A stretch of DNA of 64,000 nt from Nannobrachium achirus (Eukaryota > Chordata > Actinopteri > Myctophiformes > Myctophidae). The position numbers and the translations under genes are program-made. Below, one piece after another: positions 21,126 to 33,341 of this stretch (positions are counted from its first letter, which is position 1; each line of letters begins with the position of its first letter). The notes under the pieces are model-generated. The model was not told where the DNA came from and did not search any database. It saw nothing but the letters and a program-made list of their open reading frames with translations. The stretch lies in contig OY997651.1 of the NCBI GenBank assembly GCA_963921795.1, positions 49,185,018 through 49,249,017 of the forward strand, written 5' to 3'.

Positions 21126-22985
21126 TTAGCCGTTGGGACTGTGGGACCACCCACCGAGTTTGTGACCAGTAACGTGTTGGGAAGTGGAGACATGGCTGTT
21201 TAAAGCCCAGCCAATAGGAAGGCAGAGGGGGCGGGGCTTAAGCATTTACAGATAGTTCCTATTTGCCATGTAAGTACACACAGCGAGTTTCGAGATGGTT
21301 CCATGCTGCAAACTGGAGATAAAGCTGTTTAAAGCTAAGCCAATAGGAAGATAGGGGCGGGGCTTAAGAGGGGCGGGGCTTAAGTAATAAGTCCCTATTG
21401 GCCGTTTAAGTCCAGACACCAAGTTTCAAGACGGTACCATGCTGTGCTTAATCAATTACAGCTCATCCCTATTGGCTGGAAAAAGACCAAAGTTGTGTGT
21501 GCATTTTAAAGTTTAAATCACGTTGCTAGGCAAAAGTATGGCAGAGTTATGTGGCGCCAAAGTTTCTGTTTTTTTTTTTTCGGAGTCCCCCATTCAAAGT
21601 GAATGGGGGTTTTTGCGCAAGGTTTTTTACGAATTACGTTGCCATGGTAACGCGGATCGGAAAGAAAAGTAATAGCACACCATTCCCGGCCGAGCCGCAC
21701 ATTTTGATGTATATATTGCGGCGGTGGCGTAAATCCTGCGGCAGTTATTACGTGCCGAAATTTCCCCCATTCTAAGTCAATGTGCATTATTAAGTTATTA
21801 CGTGCAGAATATTGCAAGATTACTGACTGACTGACTTACTTAAGTATGGCGGATTACAATAAGTGTTTTGCCATTGCATTGCATGGCAGGCACACTTAAA
21901 TAGTATTTCTTCTGGCGCCACGATTAGGCCAAATGTTCACTGTCACAACATTTCTAAATATGATCACATTTATTAAGTGTGCCTGCCATGCAAGCAATGG
22001 CAAAACACTTATTGTAATCCGCCATACTTAAATAATTAAGTGTGCCTGCCATGCAACGCAATGGCAAAACACTTATTGTAATCCGCCATACTTAAGTAAG
22101 TAATGTCGCCACAAAATTTCGGCACGTAATAACTGCCGCACGATTTACGCCACCGCCGCAATATATACATCAAAACGTGCGGCTCGGCCGGGAATGGGGT
22201 GCTATTACTTTTCTTTCCGATCCGCGTTACCATTGCGACGTAATTCGCAAAAAACTACGCCAAAAAAACCCATTGACTTAGAATGGGGGAAACTTCGGCA
22301 CGTAATAACTGCTGCACAATTTACGCCACCCCCGCAATATATACATCAAAATGTGCGGCTTCGCCGGGAATTGTGTACTATTACTTCTCTTTCCGATCCA
22401 CGTTACCATGGCAACGTAATTCGCAAAAAACTACGCGCAGAAACCCCCATTGACTTTGAATGGGGGACTCGGAAAAAAAAACAGAAACTTTGGCGCCACA
22501 TAACTCTGCCATACTTTTGCCTAGCAACGTCATTTAAAATTTAAAATGCTCACACAACTTTGGTCTTTTTCCGGCCAATAGGGATAAGCTGTAATTAAGC
22601 CCTGCCCCCTCTGTATTCCTATTGGTTGGGCTTTAAACAGCCAATACTCCAGTTCACAGCATGGTACAGTCTTGAAACTTGGTGTCTGGACTTAAACGGC
22701 CAATAGGGACGTATTACTTAAGCCCCGCCCCCTCTTAAGCCCCGCCCCTAGCTTCCTATTGGCTGAGCTTTAAACGGCTATATCTCCAGTTTGCAGCATG
22801 GTACCGTCTCGAAACTTGCTGTGTGTACTTAGATGGCCGATAGGAATGAGCTGTAATTGTTTAAGCCCCGCCCCCTCTGTCTTCCAATTGGCTGGGCTTT
22901 AAACTGCCATAACTCCACTTCCCAACACATTACTGGTCTCAAACTCAGTAGGTGGTCCAACAGGTTGCACACAAATAGCAGGCTG
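21126..22985. repeat. Large imperfect palindrome, about 0.8-kb arms
   Basis: The left arm reads from the CCCACCGAGTTTGTGACCAG-type segment (21150) through GGGGCGGGGCTTAAG and the X-box (21639-21652) to GCACACTTAA (21899). The right arm mirrors this order from TTAAGTGTGCC (21974) through X-boxes (22402-22415) and GCCCCGCCCC to CAGTAGGTGGTCC (22965). The right arm carries an internal duplication of the block. Only about 70 bp separates the arms. Confidence 0.75.
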
Positions 22986-23004
22986 CAGGCACACTTAAAA
23001 TTTC

Positions 23005-23510
23005 TTCGAAATTAAGTGTGCCTGCCATGCAACGCAATGGCAAAACACTTATTGTAATCCGCCATACTTAATTAAGTAAGTAAGTAATTTCGCCACAAAT
23101 TTCTGCACGTAATAACTGCCGCACAATTTACACCACCCACGCAATATATACATCAAAACGTGCGGCTCGGCCGGGAATAGGTTGCTATTACTTTTCTTTC
23201 CGATCCGCGTTACCATTGCGACGTAATTAGCATGGGGAAAATTTATGCCACCCCCGCAATATATACATCAAAATGTGCGGCTCGGCAGGGAATGGTGTGC
23301 TATTACTTTTCGTTCCGATCCGCGTTACCATGGCAACGTAATTCGTAAAAAACTACGCTCAAAAACCCCCATTGACTTTGAATGGGGGACTCCGAAAAAA
23401 ACCCAGACACTTTGGCGTCGCATAACTGCCATACTTTTGCCTAGCAGCGTGATTTCGTTTTTCCGGCCAATAGGGATGAGCTGTAATTGATTAAGCCCCG
23501 CCCCCTCTGT
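23005..23510 (+). repeat. Promoter-like block (X-box 23324-23337)
   Basis: It begins with the 58-bp unit TTAAGTGTGCCTGCCATGCA, then an X-box variant, then the perfect X-box GTTACCATGGCAAC, then CCAATAGGGATGAGCTGTAA, then the GC box CCCCGCCCCCT. It leads directly into forward satellite. Confidence 0.8.
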
Positions 23511-24599
23511 AACAGGAAGTGCCCTTCGCCAAACAGGAAGTGCCTCTACATCTCATGAACCGTTTGTCGTACAGATGCGTGGATGGTTTCATATGACTGG
23601 ATTAAGAGTCCTTGACCTTAATTGGGGCCTATTTCGCCAAACAGGAAGTGCCCCTCACCAAACAGGAAGTGACCCTTTACCTCGTGAACCGTTTGTCGTA
23701 CAGACGCGTAGATGGCATCAAATGACTTGATTAAGAGTCCTTAACCTTAATTGGGGCCTATTTCGCCAAACAGGAAGTGCCCCTCACCAAACAGGAAGTG
23801 ACCCTTGTTCTCGTGAACCGTTTGTCGTAGAGACGCGCGGGTTGCGTCAAATGACAAGATTAAGAGTCCTTAACCTTAATTTGGGCCTATTTCACAAAAC
23901 AGGAAGTGCCCCTCACCAGACAGGAAGTGACCCTTGATCTCGTGAACCGTTTGTCGTACAGACGCGCGGGTTGCATCAAATGACAAGATTAAGAGTCCTT
24001 AGCCTTAATTGGGGCCTATTTCGCCAAACAGGAAGTGCCCCTCACCAAACAGGAAGTGACCCTTGATCTCGTGAACCGTTTGTCGTACAGACGCGCGGGT
24101 TGTGTCAAATGACAAGATTAAGAGTCCTTAACCTTAATTGGGGCCTATTTCGCCAAACAGGAAGTGCCCCTCACCAAACAGGAAGTGACCCTTTATCTCG
24201 TGAACCGTTTGTTGTGCAGACGCGTGGGTGGTGTGAAATGACTTGATTAAGAGTCCTTAACCTTAATTGGGGCCTATTTCGCAAAACAGGAAGTGCCCCT
24301 CACCAAACAGGAAATGACCCTTTTTCTTGTGAACCGTTTGTCGTACATACGCGTGGGTGGCGTCAAATGACTTGATTAAGAGTTGTTAACCTTAATTGGG
24401 GCCTATTTTGCCAAACAGGAAGTGCCCCTCACCAAACAGGAAGTGAACCTATAACTCGTGAATTTGTTGTCGTTCAGACGCGTGGGTAGCATCAAATGAC
24501 TTGATTAAGAGTCCTTAACCTTAATTGGGGCCTATTTCGCCAAACAGGAAGTGTCCCTCACCAAACAGGAAGTGACCCTTTATCTCGTGAACCGTTTGT

Positions 24600-24965
24600 C
24601 GTACATGTGGGTGGTATCGCAAAAAACAACGCCCAAAAACCCCATTGACTTAGAATGGGGGAAATTTCGGCAAGTAATAACTGCCGCAATATTAACGCCA
24701 CCCCCGCAATATAAACATCAAAATGTGCGGCTCGGCCGGGAATGGTGTGCTATTACTTTTCTTTCCGATCCGCGTTACCATGGCAACGTAATTCGTAAAA
24801 AACTACGCTCAAAAACCACCATTGACTTTGAATGGGGGACTCCGAAAAAAACCCAGACACTTTGGCGCTGCATAACTGCCATACTTTTGCCTAGCAACGT
24901 GATTTCGTTTTTCCAGCCAATAGGGATGAGCTGTAATTGATTAAGCCCCGCCCCCTCTGTAACAG
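24600..24965 (+). repeat. Promoter-like block inside satellite (X-box 24774-24787)
   Basis: From TACATGTGGGTGGTATCGCA to GCCCCGCCCCCTCTGTAACA. It contains a perfect RFX X-box, CCAAT and a GC box. Type B variant (GGCGCTGCATAAC, TTCCAGCCAAT). An open 129-codon frame across it is repeated in the sister blocks but has no protein features. Confidence 0.85.
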
Positions 24966-27467
24966 GAAGTGCCCTTCGCCAAACAGGAAGTGCCTCTACA
25001 TCTCATGAACCGTTTGTCATACAGATGCGTGGATGGTTTCATATGACTTGATTAAGAGTCCTTGACCTTAATTGGGGCCTATTTCGCCAAACAGGAAGTG
25101 CCCCTCACCAAACAGGAAGTGACCCTTTACCTCGTGAACCGTTTGTCGTACAGACGCGTGGATGGCATCAAATGACTTGATTAAGAGTCCTTAACCTTAA
25201 TTGGGGCCTATTTCGCCAAACAGGAAGTGCCCCTCACCAAACAGGAAGTGACCCTTGATCTCGTGAACCGTTTGTCGTACAGACGCGCGGGTTGCGTTAA
25301 ATGACAAGATTAAAAGTCCTTAACCTTAATTGGGGCCTATTTCGCCAAACAGGAAGTGCCCCTCACCAAACAGGAAGTGACCCTTTATCTTGTGAACCAA
25401 TTGTCGTGCAGACGCGTGGGTGGTGTGAAATGACTTGATTAAGAGTCCTTAACCTTAATTGGGGCCTATTTCGCCAAACAGGAAGTGCCCCGCACCAAAC
25501 AGGAAGTGACCCTTTTTCTCGTGAACCGTTTGTCGTACATACGCGTGGGTGGCGTCAAATGACTTGATTAAGAGTCCTTAACCTTAATTTGGGCCTATTT
25601 CGCCAAACATGAAGTGCCCCTCACCAAACAGGAAGTGACCCTTGATCTCGTGAACCGTTTGTCGTACAGACGTGTGGGTTGCGTCAAATGACAAAATTAA
25701 GAGTCCTTAACCTTAATTGGGGCCTATTTTGCCAAACAGGAAGTGCCCCTCACCAAACAGGAAGTGACCCTTGATCTCGTGAACTGTTTGTCGTACAGAC
25801 GCGCGGGTTGCGTCAAATGACAAGATTAAAAGTCCTTAACCTTAATTGGGGCCTATTTCGCCAAACAGGAAGTGCCCCTCACCAAACAGGAAGTGACCCT
25901 TTATCTCGTGAACCAATTGTCGTGCAGACGCGTGGGTGGTGTGAAATGACTTGATTAAGAGTCCTTAACCTTAATTGGGGCCTATTTCGCCAAACAGGAA
26001 GTGCCCCTCACCAAACAGGAAGTGACCCTTTTTCTCGTGAACCGTTTGTCGTACATACGCGTGGGTGGCGTCAAATGACTTGATTAAGAGTCCTTAACCT
26101 TAATTCGGGCCTATTTCGCCAAACATGAAGTGCCCCTCACCAAACAGGAAGTGACCCTTGATCTCGTGAACCGTTTGTCGTACAGACGCGCGGGTTGCGT
26201 CAAATGACAAGATTAAGAGTCCTTAACCTTAATTGGGGCCTATTCCGCCAAACAGGAAGTGCCCATCACCAAACAGGAAGTGACCCTTGATCTCGTGAAC
26301 CGTTTGTCGTACAGACGTGCAGGTTGCGTCAAATGACAAGATTAAGAGTCCTTAACCTTAATTGGGGCCTATTTCGCCAAACAGGAAGTGCCCCTCACCA
26401 AACAGGAAGTGACCCTTTATCTCGTGAACCGTTTGTTGTGCAGACGCGTGGGTGGTGTGAAATGACTTGATTAAGAGTCCTTAACCTTAATTGGGGCCTA
26501 TTTCGCAAAACAGGAAGTGCCCCTCACCAAACAGGAAGTGACCCTTTTTCTTGTGAACCGTTTGTCGTACATACGCGTGGGTGGCGTCAAATGACTTGAT
26601 TAAGAGTTGTTAACCTTAATTGGGGCCTATTTCGCCAAACATGAAGTGCCCCTCACCAAACAGGTAGTGACCCTTGATCTCGTGAACCGTTTGTCGTACA
26701 GACGCGCGGGTTGCGTCAAATGACAAGATTAAGAGTCCTTAACCTTAATTGGGGCCTATTCCGCCAAACAGGAAGTGCCCATCACCAAACAGGAAGTGAC
26801 CCTTGATCTCGTGAACCGTTTGTCGTACAGACGCGCAGGTTGCGTCAAATGACAAGATTAAGAGTCCTTAACCTTAATTGGGGCCTATTTCGCCAAACAG
26901 GAAGTGCCCCTCACCAAACAGGAAGTGACCCTTTATCTCGTGAACCGTTTGTTGTGCAGACGCGTGGGTGGTGTGAAATGACTTGATTAAGAGTCCTTAA
27001 CCTTAATTGGGGCCTATTTCGCAAAACAGGAAGTGCCCCTCACCAAACAGGAAGTGACCCTTTTTCTTGTGAACCGTTTGTCGTACATACGCGTGGGTGG
27101 CGTCAAATGACTTGATTAAGAGTTGTTAACCTTAATTGGGGCCTATTTCGCCAAACAGGAAGTGCCCCTCACCAAACAGGAAGTGAACCTATAACTTGTG
27201 AATTTTTTGTCGTTCAGACGCGTGGGTATTATCAAATGACTTGATTAAGAGTCCTTAACCTTAATTGGGGCCTATTTCGCCAAACAGGAAGTGTCCCTCA
27301 CCAAACAGGAAGTGACCCTTTATCTCGTGAACCATTTGTCGTACAGACGCGTGGGTGGAGCCATATGACTTGATTAAGAGTCCTTAACCTTAATTCTGGC
27401 CTATTTTGCCAAACAGGAACTGCCCCTCTCCAAACAGGAAGTGACCGTTTATCTCCTGAACCGTTTG

Positions 27468-27830
27468 TCGTACATGTGGGTGGTATCGCAAAAAACAACG
27501 CCCAAAAACCCCATTGACTTAGAATGGGGGAAATTTCGGCAAGTAATAACTGCCGCAATATTAACGCCACCCCCGCAATATACACATCAAAATGTGCGGC
27601 TCGGCCGGGAATGGTGTGCTATTACTTTTCGTTCCGATCCGCGTTACCATGGCAACGTATTTCGTAAAAAACTACGCTCAAAAACCCCCATTGACTTTGA
27701 ATGGGGGACTCCGAAAAAAACCCAGACACTTTGGCGTCGCATAACTGCCATACTTTTGCCTAGCAACGTGATTTCGTTTTTCCGGCCAATAGGGATGAGC
27801 TGTAATTGATTAAGCCCCGCCCCCTCTTTA
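27468..27830 (+). repeat. Promoter-like block inside satellite (X-box 27643-27656)
   Basis: Same order as the block at 24600. Type A variant (GGCGTCGCATAAC, TTCCGGCCAAT), like the block at 23005. Confidence 0.85.
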
Positions 27831-29691
27831 ACAGGAAGTGCCCTTCGCCAAACAGGAAGTGCCTCTACATCTCATGAACCGTTTGTCGTACAGATGCGTG
27901 GATGGTTTCATATGACTGGATTAAGAGTCCTTGACCTTAATTGGGGCCTATTTCGCCAAACAGGAAGTGCCCCTCACCAAACAGGAAGTGACCCTTTACC
28001 TCGTGAACCGTTTGTCGTACAGACGCGTAGATGGCATCAAATGACTTGATTAAGAGTCCTTAACCTTAATCGGGGCCTATTTCGCCAAACAGGAAGTGCC
28101 CCTCACCAAACAGGAAGTGACCCTTGTTCTCGTGAACCATTTGTCGTAGAGACGCGCGGGTTGCGTCAAATGACAAGATTAAGAGTCCTTAACCTTAATT
28201 TGGGCCTATTTCACAAAACAGGAAGTGCCCCTCACCAGACAGGAAGTGACCCTTGATCTCGTGAACCGTTTGTCGTACAGACGCGCGGGTTGCATCAAAT
28301 GACAAGATTAAGAGTCCTTAGCCTTAATTGGGGCCTATTTCGCCAAACAGGAAGTGCCCCTCACCAAACAGGAAGTGACCCTTGATCTCGTGAACCGTTT
28401 GTCGTACAGACGCGCGGGTTGTGTCAAATGACAAGATTAACAGTCCTTAACCTTAATTGGGGCCTATTTCGCCAAACAGGAAGTGCCCCTCACCAAACAG
28501 GGAGTGACCCTTTATCTCGTGAACCGTTTGTTGTGCAGACGCGTGGGTGGTGTGAAATGACTTGATTAAGAGTCCTTAACCTTAATTGGGGCCTATTTCG
28601 CAAAACAGGAAGTGCCCCTCACCAAACAGGAAATGACCCTTTTTCTTGTGAACCGTTTGTCGTACATACGCGTGGGTGGCGTCAAATGACTTGATTAAGA
28701 GTTGTTAACCTTAATTGGGGCCTATTTCGCCAAACAGGAAGTGCCCCTCACCAAACAGGAAGTGACCCTTTACCTCGTGAACCGTTTGTCGTACAGACGC
28801 GTGGATGGCATCAAATGACTTGATTAAGAGTCCTTAACCTTAATCGGGGCCTATTTCGCCAAACAGGAAGTGCCCCTCACCAAACAGGAAGTGACCCTTG
28901 TTCTCGTGAACCGTTTGTCGTAGAGACGCGCGGGTTGCGTCAAATGACAAGATTAAGAGTCCTTAACCTTAATTTGGGCCTATTTCACAAAACAGGAAGT
29001 GCCCCTCACCAGACAGGAAGTGACCCTTGATCTCGTGAACCGTTTGTCGTACAGACGCGCGGGTTGCATCAAATGACAAGATTAAGAGTCCTTAGCCTTA
29101 ATTGGGGCCTATTTCGCCAAACAGGAAGTGCCCCTCACCAAACAGGAAGTGACCCTTGATCTCGTGAACCGTTTGTCGTACAGACGCTTGGGTTGTGTCA
29201 AATGACAAGATTAAGAGTCCTTAACCTTAATTGGGGCCTATTTCGCCAAACAGGAAGTGCCCCTCACCAAACAGGAAGTGACCCTTTATCTCGTGAACCG
29301 TTTGTTGTGCAGACGCGTGGGTGGTGTGAAATGACTTGATTAAGAGTCCTTAACCTTAATTGGGGCCTATTTCGCAAAACAGGAAGTGCCCCTCACCAAA
29401 CAGGAAATTACCCTTTTTCTTGTGAACCGTTTGTCGTACATACGCGTGGGTGGCGTCAAATGACTTGATTAAGAGTTGTTAACCTTAATTGGGGCCTATT
29501 TCGCCAAACAGGAAGTGCCCCTCACCAAACAGGAAGTGAACCTATAACTCGTGAATTTGTTGTCGTTCAGACGCGTGGGTAGCATCAAATGACTTGATTA
29601 AGAGTCCTTAACCTTAATTGGGGCCTATTTCGCCAAACAGGAAGTGTCCCTCACCAAACAGGAAGTGACCCTTTATCTCGTGAACCGTTTG

Positions 29692-30052
29692 TCGTACATG
29701 TGGGTGGTATCGCAAAAAACAACGCCCAAAAACCCCATTGACTTAGAATGGGGGAAATTTCGGCAAGTAATAACTGCCGCAATATTAACGCCACCCCCGC
29801 AATATAAACATCAAAATGTGCGGCTCGGCCGGGAATGGTGTGCTATTACTTTTCTTTCCGATCCGCGTTACCATGGCAACGTAATTCGTAAAAAACTACG
29901 CTCAAAAACCCCCATTGACTTTGAATGGGGGACTCCGAAAAAAACCCAGACACTTTGGCGCTGCATAACTGCCATACTTTTGCCTAGCAACGTGATTTCG
30001 TTTTTCCAGCCAATAGGGATGAGCTGTAATTGATTAAGCCCCGCCCCCTCTG
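29692..30052 (+). repeat. Promoter-like block inside satellite (X-box 29867-29880)
   Basis: Type B variant, almost identical to the blocks at 24600 and 31013. Confidence 0.85.
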
Positions 30053-31012
30053 TAACAGGAAGTGCCCTTCGCCAAACAGGAAGTGCCTCTACATCTCATG
30101 AACCGTTTGTCATACAGATGCGTGGATGGTTTCATATGACTTGATTAAGAGTCCTTGACCTTAATTGGGGCCTATTTCGCCAAACAGGAAGTGCCCCTCA
30201 CCAAACAGGAAGTGACCCTTTACCTCGTGAACCGTTTGTCGTACAGACGCGTGGATGGCATCAAATGACTTGATTAAGAGTCCTTAACCTTAATTGGGGC
30301 CTATTTCGCCAAACAGGAAGTGCCCCTCACCAAACAGGAAGTGACCCTTGATCTCGTGAACCGTTTGTCGTACAGACGCGCGGGTTGCGTTAAATGACAA
30401 GATTAAAAGTCCTTAACCTTAATTGGGGCCTATTTCGCCAAACAGGAAGTGCCCCTCACCAAACAGGAAGTGACCCTTTATCTTGTGAACCAATTGTCGT
30501 GCAGACGCGTGGGTGGTGTGAAATGACTTGATTAAGAGTCCTTAACCTTAATTGGGGCCTATTTCGCCAAACAGGAAGTGCCCCGCACCAAACAGAAAGT
30601 GACCCTTTTTCTCGTGAACCGTTTGTCGTACATACGCGTGGGTGGCGTCAAATGACTTGATTAAGAGTCCTTAACCTTAATTGGGGCCTATTTCGCAAAA
30701 CAGGAAGTGCCCCTCACCAAACAGGAAATTACCCTTTTTCTTGTGAACCGTTTGTCGTACATACGCGTGGGTGGCGTCAAATGACTTGATTAAGAGTTGT
30801 TAACCTTAATTGGGGCCTATTTCGCCAAACAGGAAGTGCCCCTCACCAAACAGGAAGTGAACCTATAACTCGTGAATTTGTTGTCGTTCAGACGCGTGGG
30901 TAGCATCAAATGACTTGATTAAGAGTCCTTAACCTTAATTGGGGCCTATTTCGCCAAACAGGAAGTGTCCCTCACCAAACAGGAAGTGACCCTTTATCTC
31001 GTGAACCGTTTG

Positions 31013-31373
31013 TCGTACATGTGGGTGGTATCGCAAAAAACAACGCCCAAAAACCCCATTGACTTAGAATGGGGGAAATTTCGGCAAGTAATAACTGCCG
31101 CAATATTAACGCCACCCCCGCAATATAAACATCAAAATGTGCGGCTCGGCCGGGAATGGTGTGCTATTACTTTTCTTTCCGATCCGCGTTACCATGGCAA
31201 CGTAATTCGTAAAAAACTACGCTCAAAAACCCCCATTGACTTTGAATGGGGGACTCCGAAAAAAACCCAGACACTTTGGCGCTGCATAACTGCCATACTT
31301 TTGCCTAGCAACGTGATTTCGTTTTTCCAGCCAATAGGGATGAGCTGTAATTGATTAAGCCCCGCCCCCTCTG
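31013..31373 (+). repeat. Promoter-like block inside satellite (X-box 31188-31201)
   Basis: Type B variant. The block and about 960 bp of satellite before it look like a copy of the preceding block and its flank. Confidence 0.85.
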
Positions 31374-32626
31374 TAACAGGAAGTGCCCTTCGCCAAACAG
31401 GAAGTGCCTCTACATCTCATGAACCGTTTGTCATACAGATGCGTGGATGGTTTCATATGACTTGATTAAGAGTCCTTGACCTTAATTGGGGCCTATTTCG
31501 CCAAACAGGAAGTGCCCCTCACCAAACAGGAAGTGACCCTTTACCTCGTGAACCGTTTGTCGTACAGACGCGTGGATGGCATCAAATGACTTGATTAAGA
31601 GTCCTTAACCTTAATTGGGGCCTATTTCGCCAAACAGGAAGTGCCCCTCACCAAACAGGAAGTGACCCTTGATCTCGTGAACCGTTTGTCGTACAGACGC
31701 GCGGGTTGCGTTAAATGACAAGATTAAAAGTCCTTAACCTTAATTGGGGCCTATTTCGCCAAACAGGAAGTGCCCCTCACCAAACAGGAAGTGACCCTTT
31801 ATCTTGTGAACCAATTGTCGTGCAGACGCGTGGGTGGTGTGAAATGACTTGATTAAGAGTCCTTAACCTTAATTGGGGCCTATTTCGCCAAACAGGAAGT
31901 GCCCCGCACCAAACAGAAAGTGACCCTTTTTCTCGTGAACCGTTTGTCGTACATACGCGTGGGTGGCGTCAAATGACTTGATTAAGAGTCCTTAACCTTA
32001 ATTTGGGCCTATTTCGCCAAACATGAAGTGCCCCTCACCAAACAGGAAGTGACCCTTGATCTCGTGAACCGTTTGTCATACAGACGTGTGGGTTGCGTCA
32101 AATGACAAGATTAAGAGTCCTTAACCTTAATTGGGGCCTATTTTGCCAAACAGGAAGTGCCCCTCACCAAACAAGAAGTGACCCTTGATCTCGTGAACTG
32201 TTTGTCGTACAGACGCGCGGGTTGCGTCAAATGAAAAGATTAAAAGTCCTTAACCTTAATTGGGGCCTATTTCGCCAAACAGGAAGTGCCCCTCACCAAA
32301 CAGGAAGTGACCCTTTATCTCGTGAACCAATTGTCGTGCAGACGCGTGGGTGGTGTGAAATGACTTGATTATGAGTCCTTAACCTTAATTGGGGCCTATT
32401 TTGCCAAACAGGAAGTGCCCCTCACCAAACAGGAAGTGAACCTTTTTCTCGTGAACCGTTTGTCGTACATACGCGTGGGTGGCGTCAAATGACTTGATTA
32501 AGAGTCCTTAACCTTAATTGGGGCCTATTTCGCCAAACAGGAAGTGCCCCTCACCAAACAGGAAGTGCCCCTGTATCTTGTGAATTTTTTGTCGTACAGA
32601 CGCGTGGGTGGCATCAAATGACTTGA

Positions 32627-32735
32627 TTAACACTTTGTAAGCCGAAATAGAATGGGGGTTGGTAGATTAGCCGTGAAATTTCTATTATTGTACTGTGATC
32701 TGAGACATAATATTATGTTTATAAACATGATATTA
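32627..32735. mobile_element. Remnant end of a piggyBac-like element in the satellite
   Basis: TTAACACTTTGTAAGCCG matches the right terminus of the element at 58317-59154. It continues about 90 bp to ATTATGTTTATAAACATGAT and then returns to satellite (GAGTCCTTAACC). The other end is lost. Confidence 0.55.
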
Positions 32736-32859
32736 TAAGAGTCCTTAACCTTAATTGTGGCCTATTTCGCCAAACAGGAACTGCCCCTCTCCAAACAGGA
32801 AATGACCGTTTATCTCGTGAACCGTTTGTCGTACAGACATGTGGGTGGTGTCATATGAA

Positions 32860-33005
32860 GAACCATAATGTTAAAGCTTATGCAGAAAATGCTAATGTTA
32901 AAAAATGTAACGCTAATGCTAACACCAACCGCTACACAAGGTTGCACAGACTTAGCGAGCTGCAGGCACACTTAAAATTTCTTAGAAATGTTCTTTTCTA
33001 GTTAA
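32860..33005. repeat. Right inverted terminus of the composite
   Basis: It mirrors 16818-16990: GCTAATGCTAACACCAACCG, CTACACAAGGTTGCAC, GCGAGCTGCAGGCACACTTA, then TTCTTTTCTAGTTAA. Confidence 0.75.
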
Positions 33006-33341
33006 ACCTACTGCTCTTACTGACCCCATGATCTCTACTCTAGAGCCATCTTTAGGCCAAAATGTCCACTTGCACACATAATGTGTGAAAATCTAATGTG
33101 AGGATTGTCATGAAATGTATGGAGCACATTGATGCTCCCCGGAGAATGAACCCACAACCTTTCATTTCAAAAAAGCACTATATACTGTATATTTATTTTC
33201 TTTCTTTTTTTTTGTCCTTAATTATGCACCACCCGGACAATACCAATGTTTTATGTTAACCATCATTTCTAGTTATAGATTAGTGGTGTCAATGTAGATT
33301 GACTCTATTCTAGTACGTTTTCTATTCACATGAATACTAAC
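33006..33341. other. NLR intron, NACHT-exon side
   Basis: Unique AT-rich sequence between the composite and the splice donor. No other feature. Confidence 0.6.

Larger units (their letters stand above)
23511..32625 (+). repeat. 129-bp satellite array, about 60 monomers
   Basis: The monomer period is 129 bp (for example CCTTAATTGGGG at 24003, 24132, 24261). Each monomer carries two copies of AAACAGGAAGTG 21 bp apart, then GTGAACCGTTTGTCGTACAG, an ACGCG-type segment, and TGATTAAGAGTCCTTAACCT. Four promoter-like blocks interrupt it, and long stretches are near-identical, so recent block amplification is likely and assembly may have collapsed or expanded it. No gene is inside. Confidence 0.95.
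16818..33005. mobile_element. 16.2-kb composite repeat bounded by inverted termini
   Basis: The left terminus TTAACTAGAAAAGAAAATTT and the right terminus (reverse complement) TTAACTAGAAAAGAACATTT extend as inverted repeats for about 150 bp, through AAGTGTGCCTGCAGCTCGCT and AACCTTGTGTAGCGGTTGGT to GTTAGCATTAGCGTTA. The contents are inverted-orientation satellite at the left, promoter-like blocks, an ATGCTAAT-type minisatellite, a large palindrome, and about 9 kb of forward satellite. No protein gene is inside. It occupies the NLR intron between the NACHT and LRR exons. Whether it moved as one unit or grew in place is not shown by the sequence; smaller copies with the same ends (51267-54163) favour an insertion that later expanded. 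Confidence 0.65.

Noticed and set aside
24551..31354. Near-identical 129- and 122-codon open frames at 24551, 27441, 29644 and 30965
   Set aside because: They run through satellite and promoter-like block sequence. Their sameness comes from recent duplication of the DNA, and the protein has no domain and spans regulatory-like motifs.
23511..32625. Regular repeats with spacers resembling a CRISPR array
   Set aside because: The full 129-bp unit repeats, with no unique spacers, and the window is clearly eukaryotic.
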